This document shows positions 39,680 to 51,395 of a stretch of DNA of 64,000 bases, in pieces. Location: the NCBI GenBank assembly GCA_012295275.1, contig CM022673.1, positions 5,374,653 to 5,438,652 on the forward strand, written 5' to 3'. Under the pieces are notes generated by a model. It worked only from the letters and a program-made list of their open reading frames with translations. It did not search any database and was not told where the DNA came from. Source of the stretch: Chrysomallon squamiferum (taxonomy: Eukaryota > Mollusca > Gastropoda > Neomphalida > Peltospiridae). A program made the translations under genes and the position numbers. Each line of letters starts with the position of its first letter. Positions within the stretch are counted from its first letter, which is position 1.

Positions 39680-40277
39680 CAGTGGTTCCTCGACTTAGAT
39701 ATTTTGCTTTGAGTTACGAGCCAAAATCCGAATTACGAGTGAATGTCAGATATGTATGCACTAGTTGCCACAACCAATAACACAACGTCCGTATTTTGTG
39801 CAGTATTTTGCCAAATTTCCGTTTTCGACCATGAATCCTAAGGAAGTGAATGCAAAGGACAGTGCTGAGAAGAAGAAGTGGATGATGTCCTTTGAATTAA
39901 AGCATGAAATCATAGAAAAACTTAAGCGAGGTGTGGATGTAGTCGACTTGGCTACGCAGTAGAAGCGTAGTACTTCTACGACATGTACCGTACTGACGCA
40001 GGAGTTGATAAAGGCTGTAACTCCAGCCAATAATAAGTCTTATCTCCAACATAAATACACTTTACAAAACCAATTTATTTACATTCTGTTTTATTTTATT
40101 TTTATGCAATATTTGTCATTTATAAATACATTTTTCTTATTTAAAAACACTTTACAAAAAAATGGGGTGTTTTTTTGGGAGGGCTTGAACGGATATATGG
40201 TATTTTAGTTAATTTCAGTTGGGAAAATTGATTTGATATATGCGCAAATTGAGTTACGAGCTTGGTGACGGAACTAG
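39680..40277 (+). mobile_element. Decayed Tigger/pogo-like DNA transposon fragment
   Basis: About 600 bp present in unit 1 and absent from the matching part of unit 2. The ends are imperfect inverted repeats: CAGTGGTTCCTCGACTTA on the left, and on the right a sequence whose reverse complement begins CTAGTTCCGTCA; both are followed by GAGTTACGAG-type phrases. Inside, 39831-40032 encodes SFELKHEIIEKLKRGVDVVDL, a stop at 39960, then KRSTSTTCTVL and IKAVTPAN. This resembles the CENP-B/Tigger N-terminal helix-turn-helix. No DDE catalytic part is present, so it is a deleted, non-autonomous remnant. The right flank is TA but the left is GA, so the TA target duplication is imperfect. Confidence 0.65.
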
Positions 40278-40459
40278 TAAAAATCATTTAAATGTATCTG
40301 TTGAATGTTGGAAAATAATGCATTGTTTATAGAGCATGAATTCCAATTTCTAATTCCGTCCGTTTTGGTCATTCACGGTGAAAGACCTAGATCTCTATAC
40401 TTTCATACAGCGATAATGTTGTTGATAGGTAGCATTCGAAGGATAAAAACAAATGTATA

Positions 40460-41230
40460 CGTCTATTTGTATGTTCACTGAAGGTCAGAAGAAATAAAAA
40501 GAGTTTTCATAAAATCGTGACTGTGTGATTATGTCAAGTGACATTCCCAAAGCAAAAACATTTTTATCTACCTGGTTATTATTCACTTTAAAATGAGTTT
40601 GAAATAATCACACCAGCAGCTGGGCAAAATTTTAATTTTTTTAAGGCCAAAAATGTTAGAGCATCAAGGCAAACTGGAGTAGCAATAAAGCAAAGAAAAG
40701 ACGTCAAGATTACTTAATTTGTATCACGTTTTCATTGTAATCACTGAAACTCCCGCAGCTTGTAGCAATGTTAACCAAAATGACTGCGTCAAATAATTTA
40801 TAGGTTATGGACGAACGATAATACAGAAATAAATATGTTTATTTATTTATACGCTGTAACCGAACGACTGAAGGTCAGAAGAAACAAAACGTGCTTTCAA
40901 AATTTCGTAACAGTATGAATATGAAGTTTGTATAAATTTAGATCGACCCAGATCAACAAAAAAATATTTTAACTGAATAACTGAAGCTCAGAAGATTGAA
41001 AGGTGTCGGTAGTCTATCGCCTTAAAATTGTTTGTCACAACAGGGAGTGGACAAAAACATACTGAGGTACATGGTCATTCACCGGAAAATTATTTTGAAA
41101 CAGCATTTGACTTAATTTTCGATGTGCTTTCATAGAAGTCATTGACGTTGCCACAGCTTTTGGTTACATTACGGCATTTAACTTTACAAAACAACGTTCG
41201 TGTCAATGATTTATAATGATTTTAAAATAT
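40460..41230. repeat. Imperfect ~390-bp direct repeat in glycosyltransferase intron 1
   Basis: GAAGGTCAGAAGAAA at about 40482 recurs at about 40870. The segments that follow stay in register: TTCACTTTAAAATGAG against TTCACCGGAAAATTAT, and GTAATCACTGAAACTCCCGCAGC against AAGTCATTGACGTTGCCACAGC. The two halves look roughly two-thirds identical by eye. Unit 2 carries a related region at about 48770-49350. Confidence 0.55.
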
Positions 41231-41905
41231 CTCTGCACAGCTGACGGAAGACTTACTAATATTCTAACTTGAAATTTCTAGTTAACAAATAAATGACATA
41301 ATAAGGACATTATTACAAAATCTGAAGGAGAAATACTTTACTTTACTACTACTATGAAAACTACAGTAACAGCATGTCCCGTCATAGCTTATAGGAAAAC
41401 CTAAACCTAATGTACGTCTACACGATTTTCTGAATAAAGACAGCATGACAAGAATATATTTACGAATAAATATACGAATAAATTTAGTAAAACATATTGT
41501 AAAATGTTCTAAGTTATATTTTATAAATTATATATATGCACACATTATGTTAGAAATTATATTAGAAATAGTTTTAAAAAGATATTTAAATGTCTTGTGA
41601 AACTGTATTTGTGTAATTCGTGAACCTTTCTCTTTATAATTTTCAAATGTATTTCAGGAATTCCATACGAACCGAAACTCTTTACAATTTTATTATAACT
41701 GAAACAGATTTTATGAACGTAAAAATGTTTTTGCCCGCTGCTGAAATATACTGGTTAATTGACTGACTGATTGTGAAAGAATAACTGGCGACAGCCAACA
41801 CAGCAACGCCAATTAACGACATCTTCGATATTTATGAAACACTAAGGCTTTTCAATCTGCGGTTAATTGTTGTTGTTCATCCAACTATCATGCCTTAAAT
41901 CTTTA

Positions 41906-41909
<4 letters not shown>

Positions 41910-41957
<48 letters not shown>
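41910..41957. repeat. ATT microsatellite
   Basis: About 16 ATT units in unit 1. Unit 2 has only four units at the same place (about 50527). Confidence 0.93.
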
Positions 41958-42605
41958 TTACATGCCTGTTTACCGCCGCCTTACTGAACATTATCAATTT
42001 GTTAATTAGTTATTAAACTCAGTATTTCAAAATGTTAATAAAGACCATGTCATTTATTAAACTAATAAGAACAAAATAGTATGTTAATATTAACGATTTC
42101 AACAGCTGACTACTTTTTTCTTCAGATTTTCTTTAGGTTTTAAAATAAATGTATTAATTAATTTAATTAATAAATAAAATAAATAAATACTAATAAGAAC
42201 AAAAACAATAATGAAACTGCACAACATGTAAAATAGGTAGATAGATAAACATCAATACACGCGCACATATACGGATTCACACAAAAACATAAATAAATAA
42301 ACACGGCCACATTCATCATACAAACATATACACACATATATATCTACATACATACATACACGTGCATATTCAGTATTTGCCATATGTCTAATAATTCTCT
42401 TAACATACACATACACACAGATACAGGGAGAAAATGAGAGTAAATAAATAAAATTATAATACTTACTCATAATGTTGTTGATTTTTTTTTTTTTTTTTTT
42501 TCTTTTTTTCTTCCCCTTATTTTGATTTCATTTTCTTTGCAATATTTATCGTTCCATAAGAAATATTTCACATCTGTTGCCTCTCGGTGTTTCTGATTAT
42601 GAAAG

Positions 42606-42736
42606 TCTCTCTCTGTGTGTGTGTTGGCGTGCGAGATCGGTTTCAAACAGGACACAAAGACTAGCTGTTGATATTTCTGTTGTTCACCTCGCTGACGTTA
42701 CAACGAGCAGACCACTAGAAATTCAGGTTCGACCCT
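42606..42736 (+). repeat. Conserved ~120-bp block at the end of units 1 and 2, possible tRNA-derived SINE fragment
   Basis: The block from TTGGCGTGCGAGATCGG to CAGACCACTA is nearly identical at 42624-42717 and 51163-51255. In unit 1 it ends in GGTTCGACCC (42726-42735), which resembles a tRNA B box. No convincing A box was placed, so the SINE idea is weak. Confidence 0.35.
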
Positions 42737-42754
42737 CCTTTTCATTGGACGGCA

Positions 42755-42760
<6 letters not shown>

Positions 42761-42815
<55 letters not shown>

Positions 42816-43650
42816 TGTTGTTGTTGTTGTTTAAATTAATATAAATGTTTTAGTCTTTTTTTAAATTTTATTTTATTTTATTTTTAATGTCAGTTTAATG
42901 AAAGAGCGGGAATACAAGTATAATTACATATTTTAGTTTTCCAGTGTTTATACACCAGCTGAACCGTTACTTTTCTATTTAACATATCTGCAGGTTATCA
43001 TGGGGCTGAGAGAGTGACCTGCTTTTGTGCGGACACCGATGTCGCTGTGGTTATGTAATAATGCTAAAAAGGAGACTGGCCATGACCCTGATGTTCATGG
43101 TGGTTGTCGTTGTGATAAAGACACCGATGACGCGACGGTCGAAAACACAGTTAATGAAAAAAAATGATATGTCTTTGTAGTGGTGAAGTCCACTGTTTGT
43201 ATTTATTTCAGAGGCAAAATTCAGCTGCAGAAATAAACTGGTTAATACACTGATTGATTGTGAGAGATTAATTGGCCAAACAAGCGATTAAATAATACGG
43301 CTGTTAGGACAAACAAGCGATTAAATAATACGGCTGAACGTGTCATTAAAGTGAACACTTACTCAGAATCCAAACCAGTTTTCAAATATGTTTCAGGTTA
43401 CATGTTAAAACTGAACCCGATGAGCAGCAGTCATCCCAACATGTTTAAATTCATAGATATGATTAAGAGATAACAGGCCTTTGTTGAAACTACAGTTTTA
43501 CAGTTAAGACTTGGTGAAAGACAAGCACCGAAACGTAGGAATACCAGCAAATTGACTTTGACCTATACCAGCAGCATATGCTCCTTTTGAAATGTTATAA
43601 GTAATTGTTTATCCTTGACTGCTTCAGTAATATATAACAATAAGTGCGGG
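42761..43650. other. Junction region between units 1 and 2
   Basis: Starts with a GT run (42771-42813) and a TTG run. Part of it (about 43220-43280) resembles 41740-41800 (GCTGCAGAAATAAACTGG against GCTGCTGAAATATACTGG), suggesting remnants of an older duplication. A phrase of about 30 bp, ACAAACAAGCGATTAAATAA, is directly repeated at 43278 and 43309. I see no gene. Confidence 0.5.
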
Positions 43651-45123
43651 CACAATGAGGTGAACCCGCAGACATTTTTACTTGCCTGAAGTTGGCAAAA
43701 TCACGTTTAGTTCATTACAGGAAATGTTGACAAAAATAATAATTACATAAATATTACCGACATTAATAAATAACAGAAACAGACAAATTTACGAATTAGT
43801 TAATTAAAGATAAACTGCCGACAAACTGATTGTTAATTACAAAACAACTGTTGACAAACTCGGTATTAACTAAGATAAAATGACGCGCCATTAGCTGACA
43901 GACAGAGAATAGTTTGACCATCCTTATTAAATAATAACATGTAACCAGATCAGAAATTCTTTGTCAATTATTTATAGATAATTGATTAAAAAAAACGTTC
44001 ACAAACTGCAATGATAATGAATCACATTTAAATTGTCATCGAATTTTGTATGCGTTAATAATATGGCATAGAGAGCATTTAATATGTATGTATATATAAC
44101 AGAGATCACAGAAATACATTTAAAACCGTTTAGCACATAACATACAAACAGCATTAGGCACAATATGTTGTACAAATAATAATGATAATAAACTACAAAT
44201 CTTGTATAAAACATAGCGACTTGTTTGAATTGTAAATCACAATGTATTAAAAATCGCACCCCACTATGAAAAGTGATTGTAATACTGTGGCACTGATAGT
44301 ACTGGTAGCTGCTCCAATTGTTGTAGCAGACATTGTAGCACTATCTGTAACTGTATTAACAGAATAAGTAGTGTTGTTACTAGTCACTGTTAGGTGGTTG
44401 AAATAATAGTTAGTGTACTGTTTGTGGTAGAAGTAGTAGTAGTAGTAGTAATAATGGAATTCTGGCAGTGTGGAAAATACAAATGCAGTAAAATGTTATA
44501 ATTTGTAAATTTATTATAATTATAAAAATATAGTTTTTTACTGACAGATCTTATTATGCAGACATGTACATTACAAATGCGCCTTTAGTATTTTCTCCTA
44601 CTACTACTAGTACTACCAACATCGGCACCACTTCATAACCACTGTTACCTATACTACTACTACTGCTGGGTCAATAACTTGTACAACAACAACTATTATA
44701 ATACTACTTTGAAAGTAATATGTTACATATATGTACGTATTTTGTTGTTGAAATATCAATATCACTGATGAATGTTGCGGGGTTTTCATTTATTCTCGTC
44801 TCTTATTACCCACTGTATAAAATGTCATGGCAGTTTTGGTATCACAAGATAAGAGATGTTGTATACCCTTGGTTTCAGTGTAGACATAAACACATAAAAA
44901 CACACGAAAATGTATATATAATATATACATATATAAAAACGTAGACATAAAGATAAAAACATATATATACATACATACATACATATACATACATATTCGT
45001 ACGTCTTATGTTTACTATAAAAAGGAAGGCACATTTTTCGCCGGATTCTAAGTATTGTCAATACGTATAAAAATAAAAGAAAATATTTTAGTGATTAATT
45101 TGGATAAAAGCTCGATATAACGA

Positions 45124-45171
<48 letters not shown>

Positions 45172-45335
45172 TAGAAATATTTTAAGGAATAATTTATTCT
45201 CTACATGAAATAATGACATTAAGCAAATTAGGTGATCGATCACATAAGCCTTATAAAGAAGTAGAAATCCTATAAGCATGTATATTTACATAATCTAAAC
45301 ATCAGAAAACTATGTAAGAAAGTAACAAACGTCTC

Positions 45336-47971
45336 TTAATTTATAATGGCTGACGTATTGTAATATATGTGTCTAAATATCGAACCCACAGTAGTATTCC
45401 AAGTTTTAATGTCCACTGCGTTATGTTCTGTTCTATGTCTTCTAATCCATAAATGGACAATGTAGTTGTTTTTCTTCCAGTCATAAAGTTTGCCAACCTC
45501 GTACAACTTGGGAAGTTCCTTCCAGTTAGGTCGATGTAAAGATTTTCTTTCGGTGTGTATTAAGTTTTTATATTGTTTGGCTAGTCTCGCCGGTAAATAC
45601 ACAGAATGTTCTGCCCAATGATGATCTAGGAAAGTCTTGTATTTTGTATGCCAAATCTTCAGAAAGTCTGCCCAAGCCTTTGCAATAATTACAGCATTAC
45701 ATAAACCTCTGCAGTTTTCGTAACCCATCACCATTTCGTATTTCAACAACGGGTCCAGAGATTTGACGGCCATAGCGTCAAGATCAAGATATATCCCGCC
45801 GAACTCCATAACAGCCTCGAGGCGTACAACGTCAGTGGCGTGTTCAGAAACCTGAATGGGATTCCCATAAATTTGCGTTGGCGTATCTCGGTAGATTAAG
45901 ATAATCTCTGGGACTTTTTGTCGCATTTCTTTGAAATAGTCTCCCTCCGGAACCATATCCAACCAGAAAAAGATTCTGTCTGGTTTGATGAATTTGTGAG
46001 CAGCTAAAATAGCTAACATATGATGAAAGCGAAAATGGTTTTTCTTTGGGCCGCCATACCACGTAAAATGAACTAAGCGTGGAATGACACGTTCCGTGTG
46101 TTTGATATTCTTGTAGTAACTGACTGGTAATTTTAACTTTTCGTTAAATGTCGTGTTTCTTACGTAACTATAAAACGGATCAGTCGCTTTTTTCTTGCAA
46201 ATATTTGTCTCCACACATAACTTTTTACTCGCTGAATCTGACGGTTTAACTTTCTCTGGTGTAGCGATGTCAGAATTTCCGTAATAAATATATCTGAATA
46301 TAGAACCAGCCGTCGTGTTCCACGTTTTAATATCGGTCGGATTATGCTCTATCCCGTGTTGGCGAATCCACAGATGAACAATGTAGTTGTTCTCTTTGTA
46401 GTTGAAGAGATTTCCATCTTTATACAGCATCTTCGCTTCCTCAGGCGTATAATTCGGTCTATGAAATGATTTCTCTTCTGTATGTATTAACTTAGGATAT
46501 TTCAAGGCCAGGATCCCAGGCACCTGTACTGAATGATACTGCCTCCGCTTATCGTCGAACGTTTTGTATGCTTCGTGCCAAATCTTTAAGAATTCTGCCC
46601 ACTTGACGCCAATGATAACTCCGTTGCAAAGCGCATCCTTCCCTTCGTATCCCATCACCACGTCGTATTTAAGAAGAGGATCCAAAGGCTTGACGACAAT
46701 AGCATCCAGGTCGAAGTACATTCCGCCATATTCCAAAATGGCTTCCAGACGTACGATATCGGTTATGTGTTCGGCGACTTTCACAGGTCGACCATATATT
46801 TCTTTTGGAGTTTTGCGATGGATCAGAAACAGTTCTGGAACCTTTTCTTTTAATTCCTTGAAATAATCTCCTTCTGGAATAAGATCAAACCAAAAATAAA
46901 TCCGTTCCGGTGTCACAAATTTATGGGCAGCTAGAATGCTGATCAAGTGGTGAAATCGGAAATGGTTTTTCTGGGGCCCACCAAACCACGTGAAGTGCAC
47001 CAATGACGGTATTACTCTTTTTTCGTGAACGATATTCTTGTTTGTGTTGACAGGAGAATTGAGCATTTTATAAAACGTGTCATTACGTTTGTATATATAA
47101 AAGTTGGCAGCAGGATCTGGCTTGCATATGTTGTTCTCTATGCAGTTTTGAAGTGTCAGTTCTGAAAAAGAAATTAATTAAATGAAAATAAAGATGACAG
47201 TTACAGAAGTATGCGAGAGAAATAAGACGCAAGCAAAACTAGAAGTAATATTAGTACCTTGAAACTTTACTGATGTATAAAAAAATATTTTGGCTATAAT
47301 AATCAAATTAGAAATCTTAAATGTTATTTAAGCTTTACATTAAAAATAGTATAAATTGATTTTTTATATATGGAAAGAATTACTTTATTTGTTCCTAGCT
47401 ACCCATTTAAGCGAGTGTAATAATAATAAAAACTATGTCAATAAAATAAAAAGTTCGTTACGATGAATGGAAGCTGATATTTTTCTTAATGACCTCATTA
47501 CGTAGATTAGAAATAAATTTCACAACATTAAATTTCTTACTTCTGAGTGTGTTGTCAGTGGTAGTTTCTCCCAGAGTTATGTACATATATTTTATTTTTA
47601 TGTTGTCTATGAAGAATATATAAACAGTAAGAAGAAGAGCGGCAGCGAAAAACAGAACCGCAAAGAAAAGTCGATTCATTCGAAACAGTGAAGCTTTTGG
47701 GTTACCTGCAAAAACAAAAATTAAATATGTTAATTAAGGTATCATCAATATAATTATTATTATTATTATTATGATTATTATTATTATTGTTGTTGTTGTT
47801 GTTGTTCTGGCTGTTGCTACTGCTGCTTTTGTTGTTATAGTTATTATTATTTTATTATTATCGTCATCAAAGTAATTATTGTTGTTCTTGCTGTTGTAAT
47901 TATTATTATATATGCATGCATACATACATACTTACATACATGAATACATACAGAGAGACAGATAGACGCAC

Positions 47972-48054
<83 letters not shown>

Positions 48055-50981
48055 TGTATGTACGTTTGTATGAATGTATAAAAGACTGTTTTAAAATTTG
48101 AATAATAAGGTGTAATATATTAATGAACAATGTTATGTTTATGAAACAATTTCCTTATTCTTAATACCGCTTTTGCTAAATATTCTACATCATTTTGTGA
48201 CGAGAAGCAGGGAATCTTTAATACATATTTTATCTCTAAACAATTTACCGCACAATTAATACAGTCACTTTAACGAAGATAAGGAATAAACTAATAACAA
48301 TATTATCATTCGCTCACTGATGTAATATTAGGAAACAGCGAATAATGAGAAATGACAATAAAATATTTTAGAAATATTAACTTGCAGTAGTCTGAGTTTA
48401 TTTCGTAGTAGACAAAACCACGAGTATATAAATAAATGAATTTCGTTTTAGGAGCGGTCCTAGGAGACAGTTATTTGGACATTATGTACCAGACTTTAAA
48501 TAAGGAAGAGGATTTGGCTGGTACAATTACATTCTTCAAGATTAGTGTTTTAAATCCCAATCAAATATTAACTTTGTTAAAATCATTTAAATGTATCTGT
48601 TGACTGTCTGAAAATAATTAATTGTTTATAGAGCATGAATTCCAATTTCTAATTCCGTCCGTTTGGTCATTCACAGTGAAAGACCTAGATCTCTATACTT
48701 TCATACAGCGATAATGTTGTTGATAGGTAACATTCGAAGGATAAAAACAAATGTATACGTCTATTTGTATGTTCACTGAAGGTCAGAAGAAATAAAAAGA
48801 GTTTTCAGAAAATCGTGACTGTGTGATTATGTCAAGTGACATTCCCAAAGCAAAAACAATTTTTATCTACCTGGTTATTATTCACTTTAAAATGAGTTTG
48901 AAATAATCAGGGCAGAATTTATATTTTTTCTAAGTCCAAAATGTTAAAGCATCAAGGCAAGATGGAGTGGCACCAAAGCAAATACTTTTTCCAAAGAAAA
49001 GATATCAATATTACTTAATTCGTAGGATATGGTCGAACGATAATAAACAAATAAATATGTTTATTTATACGTTTGTAACCGAACCACTGAAGGTCAAAAG
49101 AAACAAAAGTTCTTTCGAAATTTCGTGACAATGTGAAAATGAGGTGTGTGTAAATTTAGATCGACCCAGATCACCATGTAACTGAATTGCTGAAGCTTGA
49201 ACACTGTCAGTTTACAATATTATTGCGTTAAAATTGTTTGTAACGAAAGGACGTGGACAAAAACATATTAAGCTACCTGAACATTCACAGGAATATTATT
49301 TTCATTGTATATTGACATCAACAAGTATCGTATGATTAGCCAAAATGGCTGCGTCTATGATTTTGCTCAGAGAGTCGATCTTTATTGGAATAACACGGAA
49401 TCAATCCACACAGAGCAACCAGACAGGTTTTTTTTTATTGCTCAGAACATTGTCCAAGTTTAGAGACACGAAGCCACGTTCGAGATATAAGAGATTTATT
49501 ACTGGACTTGTATAGGTACTCGCTGAGTGTGTATGTGAGTGTGTGTGTGTTTGAATGCAGCAATACAGAAGTGTGGGATATTTTATGTTAAATTGTATTA
49601 TATTCCTTACTTTATTTATTTAGTTTAATTTTAGTATCTCTCTTTCTCCATATATATAATATATATTACAACGAGAGAGAAATAGAGATACTTATATTAA
49701 AACAAATGAATAATTATACTAATATTTTACTTTATGATAAAATTTGAAGGAGAAATATTTTACGTTACTACTACTACGAAAACTACAGTAACAGCATATC
49801 CCGTCATAGCTTATAGGAAAACCTAAACCTAACGTACATCTACACGATTTTCTGAATAAAGACAGCCTGACAAAAATATATTTACGAATAGATTTAGGAA
49901 AACGTCTTTTCAAACATATTTTAAAATGTTCTAAGTATATATTTTAGAGTTTATATATATACACATATTTTATTAGAACAAGTTTTAAAAAGATATTTAA
50001 ATGTCTTGTGAACATATATTAAAATGTTCTATGTATATATTTTAGAGATTATAAAGGTTACATTCTAAATAGTTTTTCATATCGTTTTTAAAATTATATT
50101 AGAAATATTTTTTTTTAAATGTCAAACTGTATTTGTGTAATTCATGAACCTTTCTGGTTATAATTTTAAAATATATTTCCATACCAATGAAAACATGTGT
50201 GTGAAATATGAAACTAGTAAACCTCTAAGTATATATATATGGTATCACTGTACATAAAAAATATTTTTGAATGTAAACATTTTTGGTCTTGTAAAACAGT
50301 TTCATTATAACGGAGACTGAACAAATTGACTTCATTATCGTAAAAATGTTTGTGTCTGCTGCTGAAATATACTGGTTAATTGACTGACTGACTGTGAAAG
50401 AATAACTGGCGACAGCCAACACAGCAACGCCAATTAACGACATCTTCGCTATTTATGAAAGACTAAGGCTTTTCAATCTGCGGTTAATTGTTGTTCATCC
50501 AACTATCATGCCTTAAATCTTTAATTTATTATTATTATTTTATATGCCTGTTTACTGACGTGTTACTGAACATTTTCAATTTGTTAATTAGTTATTAATA
50601 CACAATATTTCAGATTTTAATAAACTAAAGACCATGTCATATAAATCATAGTTTAATTGATTAAACAAACGCGAACAAAATAATATCTTAATATTTACGA
50701 TATTTTTTTTCTAGATTGTGTATATATTTTGTATATAATTTAATTAATAAATAAAATAAATAAATACTAACAATGACAACAACAATAATGAAAATACATA
50801 TATATATATTTTTTTTATTTATTTATTTATATATATGTATATATGTGTATGAATATAAGTATGTATGTGTGTACATACATACATATATATATTTATTTAT
50901 TTATATATATGTATATATGTGTATGAATATAAGTATATACATATATATAAATAAATAAATAAAATTAAAATACTTACTCAT
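45336..50981 (-). CDS. Two-domain DXD glycosyltransferase (PF04488 type), copy 2, intact type II membrane protein
   Basis: Three exons on the minus strand: 50981-50978 (ATG plus one base, donor gtaagt), 47705-47541 and 47161-45336; total 1995 nt, 664 residues. The frame was fixed because ATG A joined to GT AAC CCA gives MSNPKASLFRMNRLFFAV, followed by the hydrophobic LFFAAALLLTVYIFFID. This is a classical type II signal anchor for a Golgi enzyme. After a short stem come two homologous catalytic domains, each with VIPxLVHFTWxGG, FRFHH, a TDIVRLEA or TDVVRLEA segment, the DXD box (GGMYFDLDAIVVKPLDPLL; GGIYLDLDAMAVKSLDPLL), LCNGVII or LCNAVII, and HLWIR. These are hallmarks of the sugar-binding DXD (GT32/A4GALT-like) fold. 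Both DXD motifs are intact, so both halves may be active. Donor sugar and acceptor cannot be inferred. This is the only undamaged copy of three. Confidence 0.87.
47756..47933. repeat. ATT/TTG composite repeat in intron 1 of copy 2
   Basis: ATT, TTG and mixed units, specific to unit 2, followed by CATA units. Confidence 0.85.
47974..48048. repeat. GA microsatellite in intron 1 of copy 2
   Basis: About 73 bp of GA at the position equivalent to 39415-39504 in unit 1. Confidence 0.95.
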
Positions 50982-51261
50982 AATCTTGTTTTTAGGTAAC
51001 AATCCAAACAACTATTAATTTCTTTCTTTCTTTTTTTTTTATTTTTTTTATTTTTTTATTTGAATTGCATTTTGTTTGCAATATTTATTGTTCCATAAAA
51101 AGATATTTCACATCTGTTGCCTCTCGGGTTTTTTTGATTATGAGTGTGTGTGTCTCTCTCTGTTGGCGTGCGAGATCGGTTTCAAACAGGACACAAAGAC
51201 TAGCTGTTGATATTTCTGTTGTTCACCTCGGTCACGTTACAACGAGCAGACCACTAAAAAT

Positions 51262-51395
51262 ACAGTGCCAAATATAAAGATGCTGAGCTATCCTCCTGTG
51301 AAAAAAATATAGAGAGTAGGTTTGTAGCATTTGAAGAACTTGAAATGACGTCAAACACCAGCGCCACAGGAAATGACGAATCTGTTTCCCGCTGA
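51262..51395 (+). pseudogene. Broken copy of the last exon of the single-pass membrane protein gene
   Basis: Matches the 3' end of the coding sequence at 34511-34821, from ACAGTGCCAA to the TGA stop. About 177 bp (roughly 34579-34755) are missing inside. No upstream exons are present, so it cannot make the protein. It marks the left breakpoint of unit 3: the sequence to its left is the end block of unit 2, joined at a short shared ACAG/CAG. Confidence 0.85.

Larger units (their letters stand above)
36805..42470 (-). pseudogene. DXD glycosyltransferase copy 1, two domains, frameshifted by a 47-bp deletion
   Basis: Minus-strand structure: start exon ending ATG A (42470-42467), anchor exon 39169-39005 and large exon 38595-36805. 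Relative to copy 2 the large exon lacks 47 bp (the bases equivalent to 47095-47141) at about 38575, so the spliced frame reads KMTLQNCIQT and stops at TAA 38566-38564. The downstream frame (ATG at 38547, 580 residues) still encodes both catalytic domains intact, with FDLD (GGMYFDLDAIVV) in the first and LDLD (GGIYLDLDAMAV) in the second. Either this is a recent pseudogene, or internal initiation would give an anchorless protein that cannot enter the Golgi. A Met-to-Val change in the anchor exon (GTG at 39143) is internal and probably harmless. The C-terminus has four extra residues (EDTL) compared with copy 2. Confidence 0.8.
34511..42760. repeat. Tandem segmental duplication, unit 1
   Basis: Starts inside the last exon of the membrane protein gene, continues through its 3' flank (with CAG, AAATA and ATT repeats), the minus-strand glycosyltransferase copy 1, its large first intron and a conserved end block at 42606-42725. 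The left part (34511-36500) recurs at 51262-52900; the gene and intron recur in units 2 and 3. The left limit is defined by the breakpoint seen in unit 3. Confidence 0.75.
43650..51258. repeat. Tandem segmental duplication, unit 2
   Basis: Aligns with unit 1 from the 3' flank through the glycosyltransferase gene, the large intron, the start exon and the end block at 51163-51255. The left edge is not sharp: at 43720-44160 similarity to 36080-36230 is visibly lower than in the gene. Unit 2 lacks the Tigger fragment of unit 1 and has extra sequence at about 48275-48590 and about 49360-49560. Confidence 0.7.
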
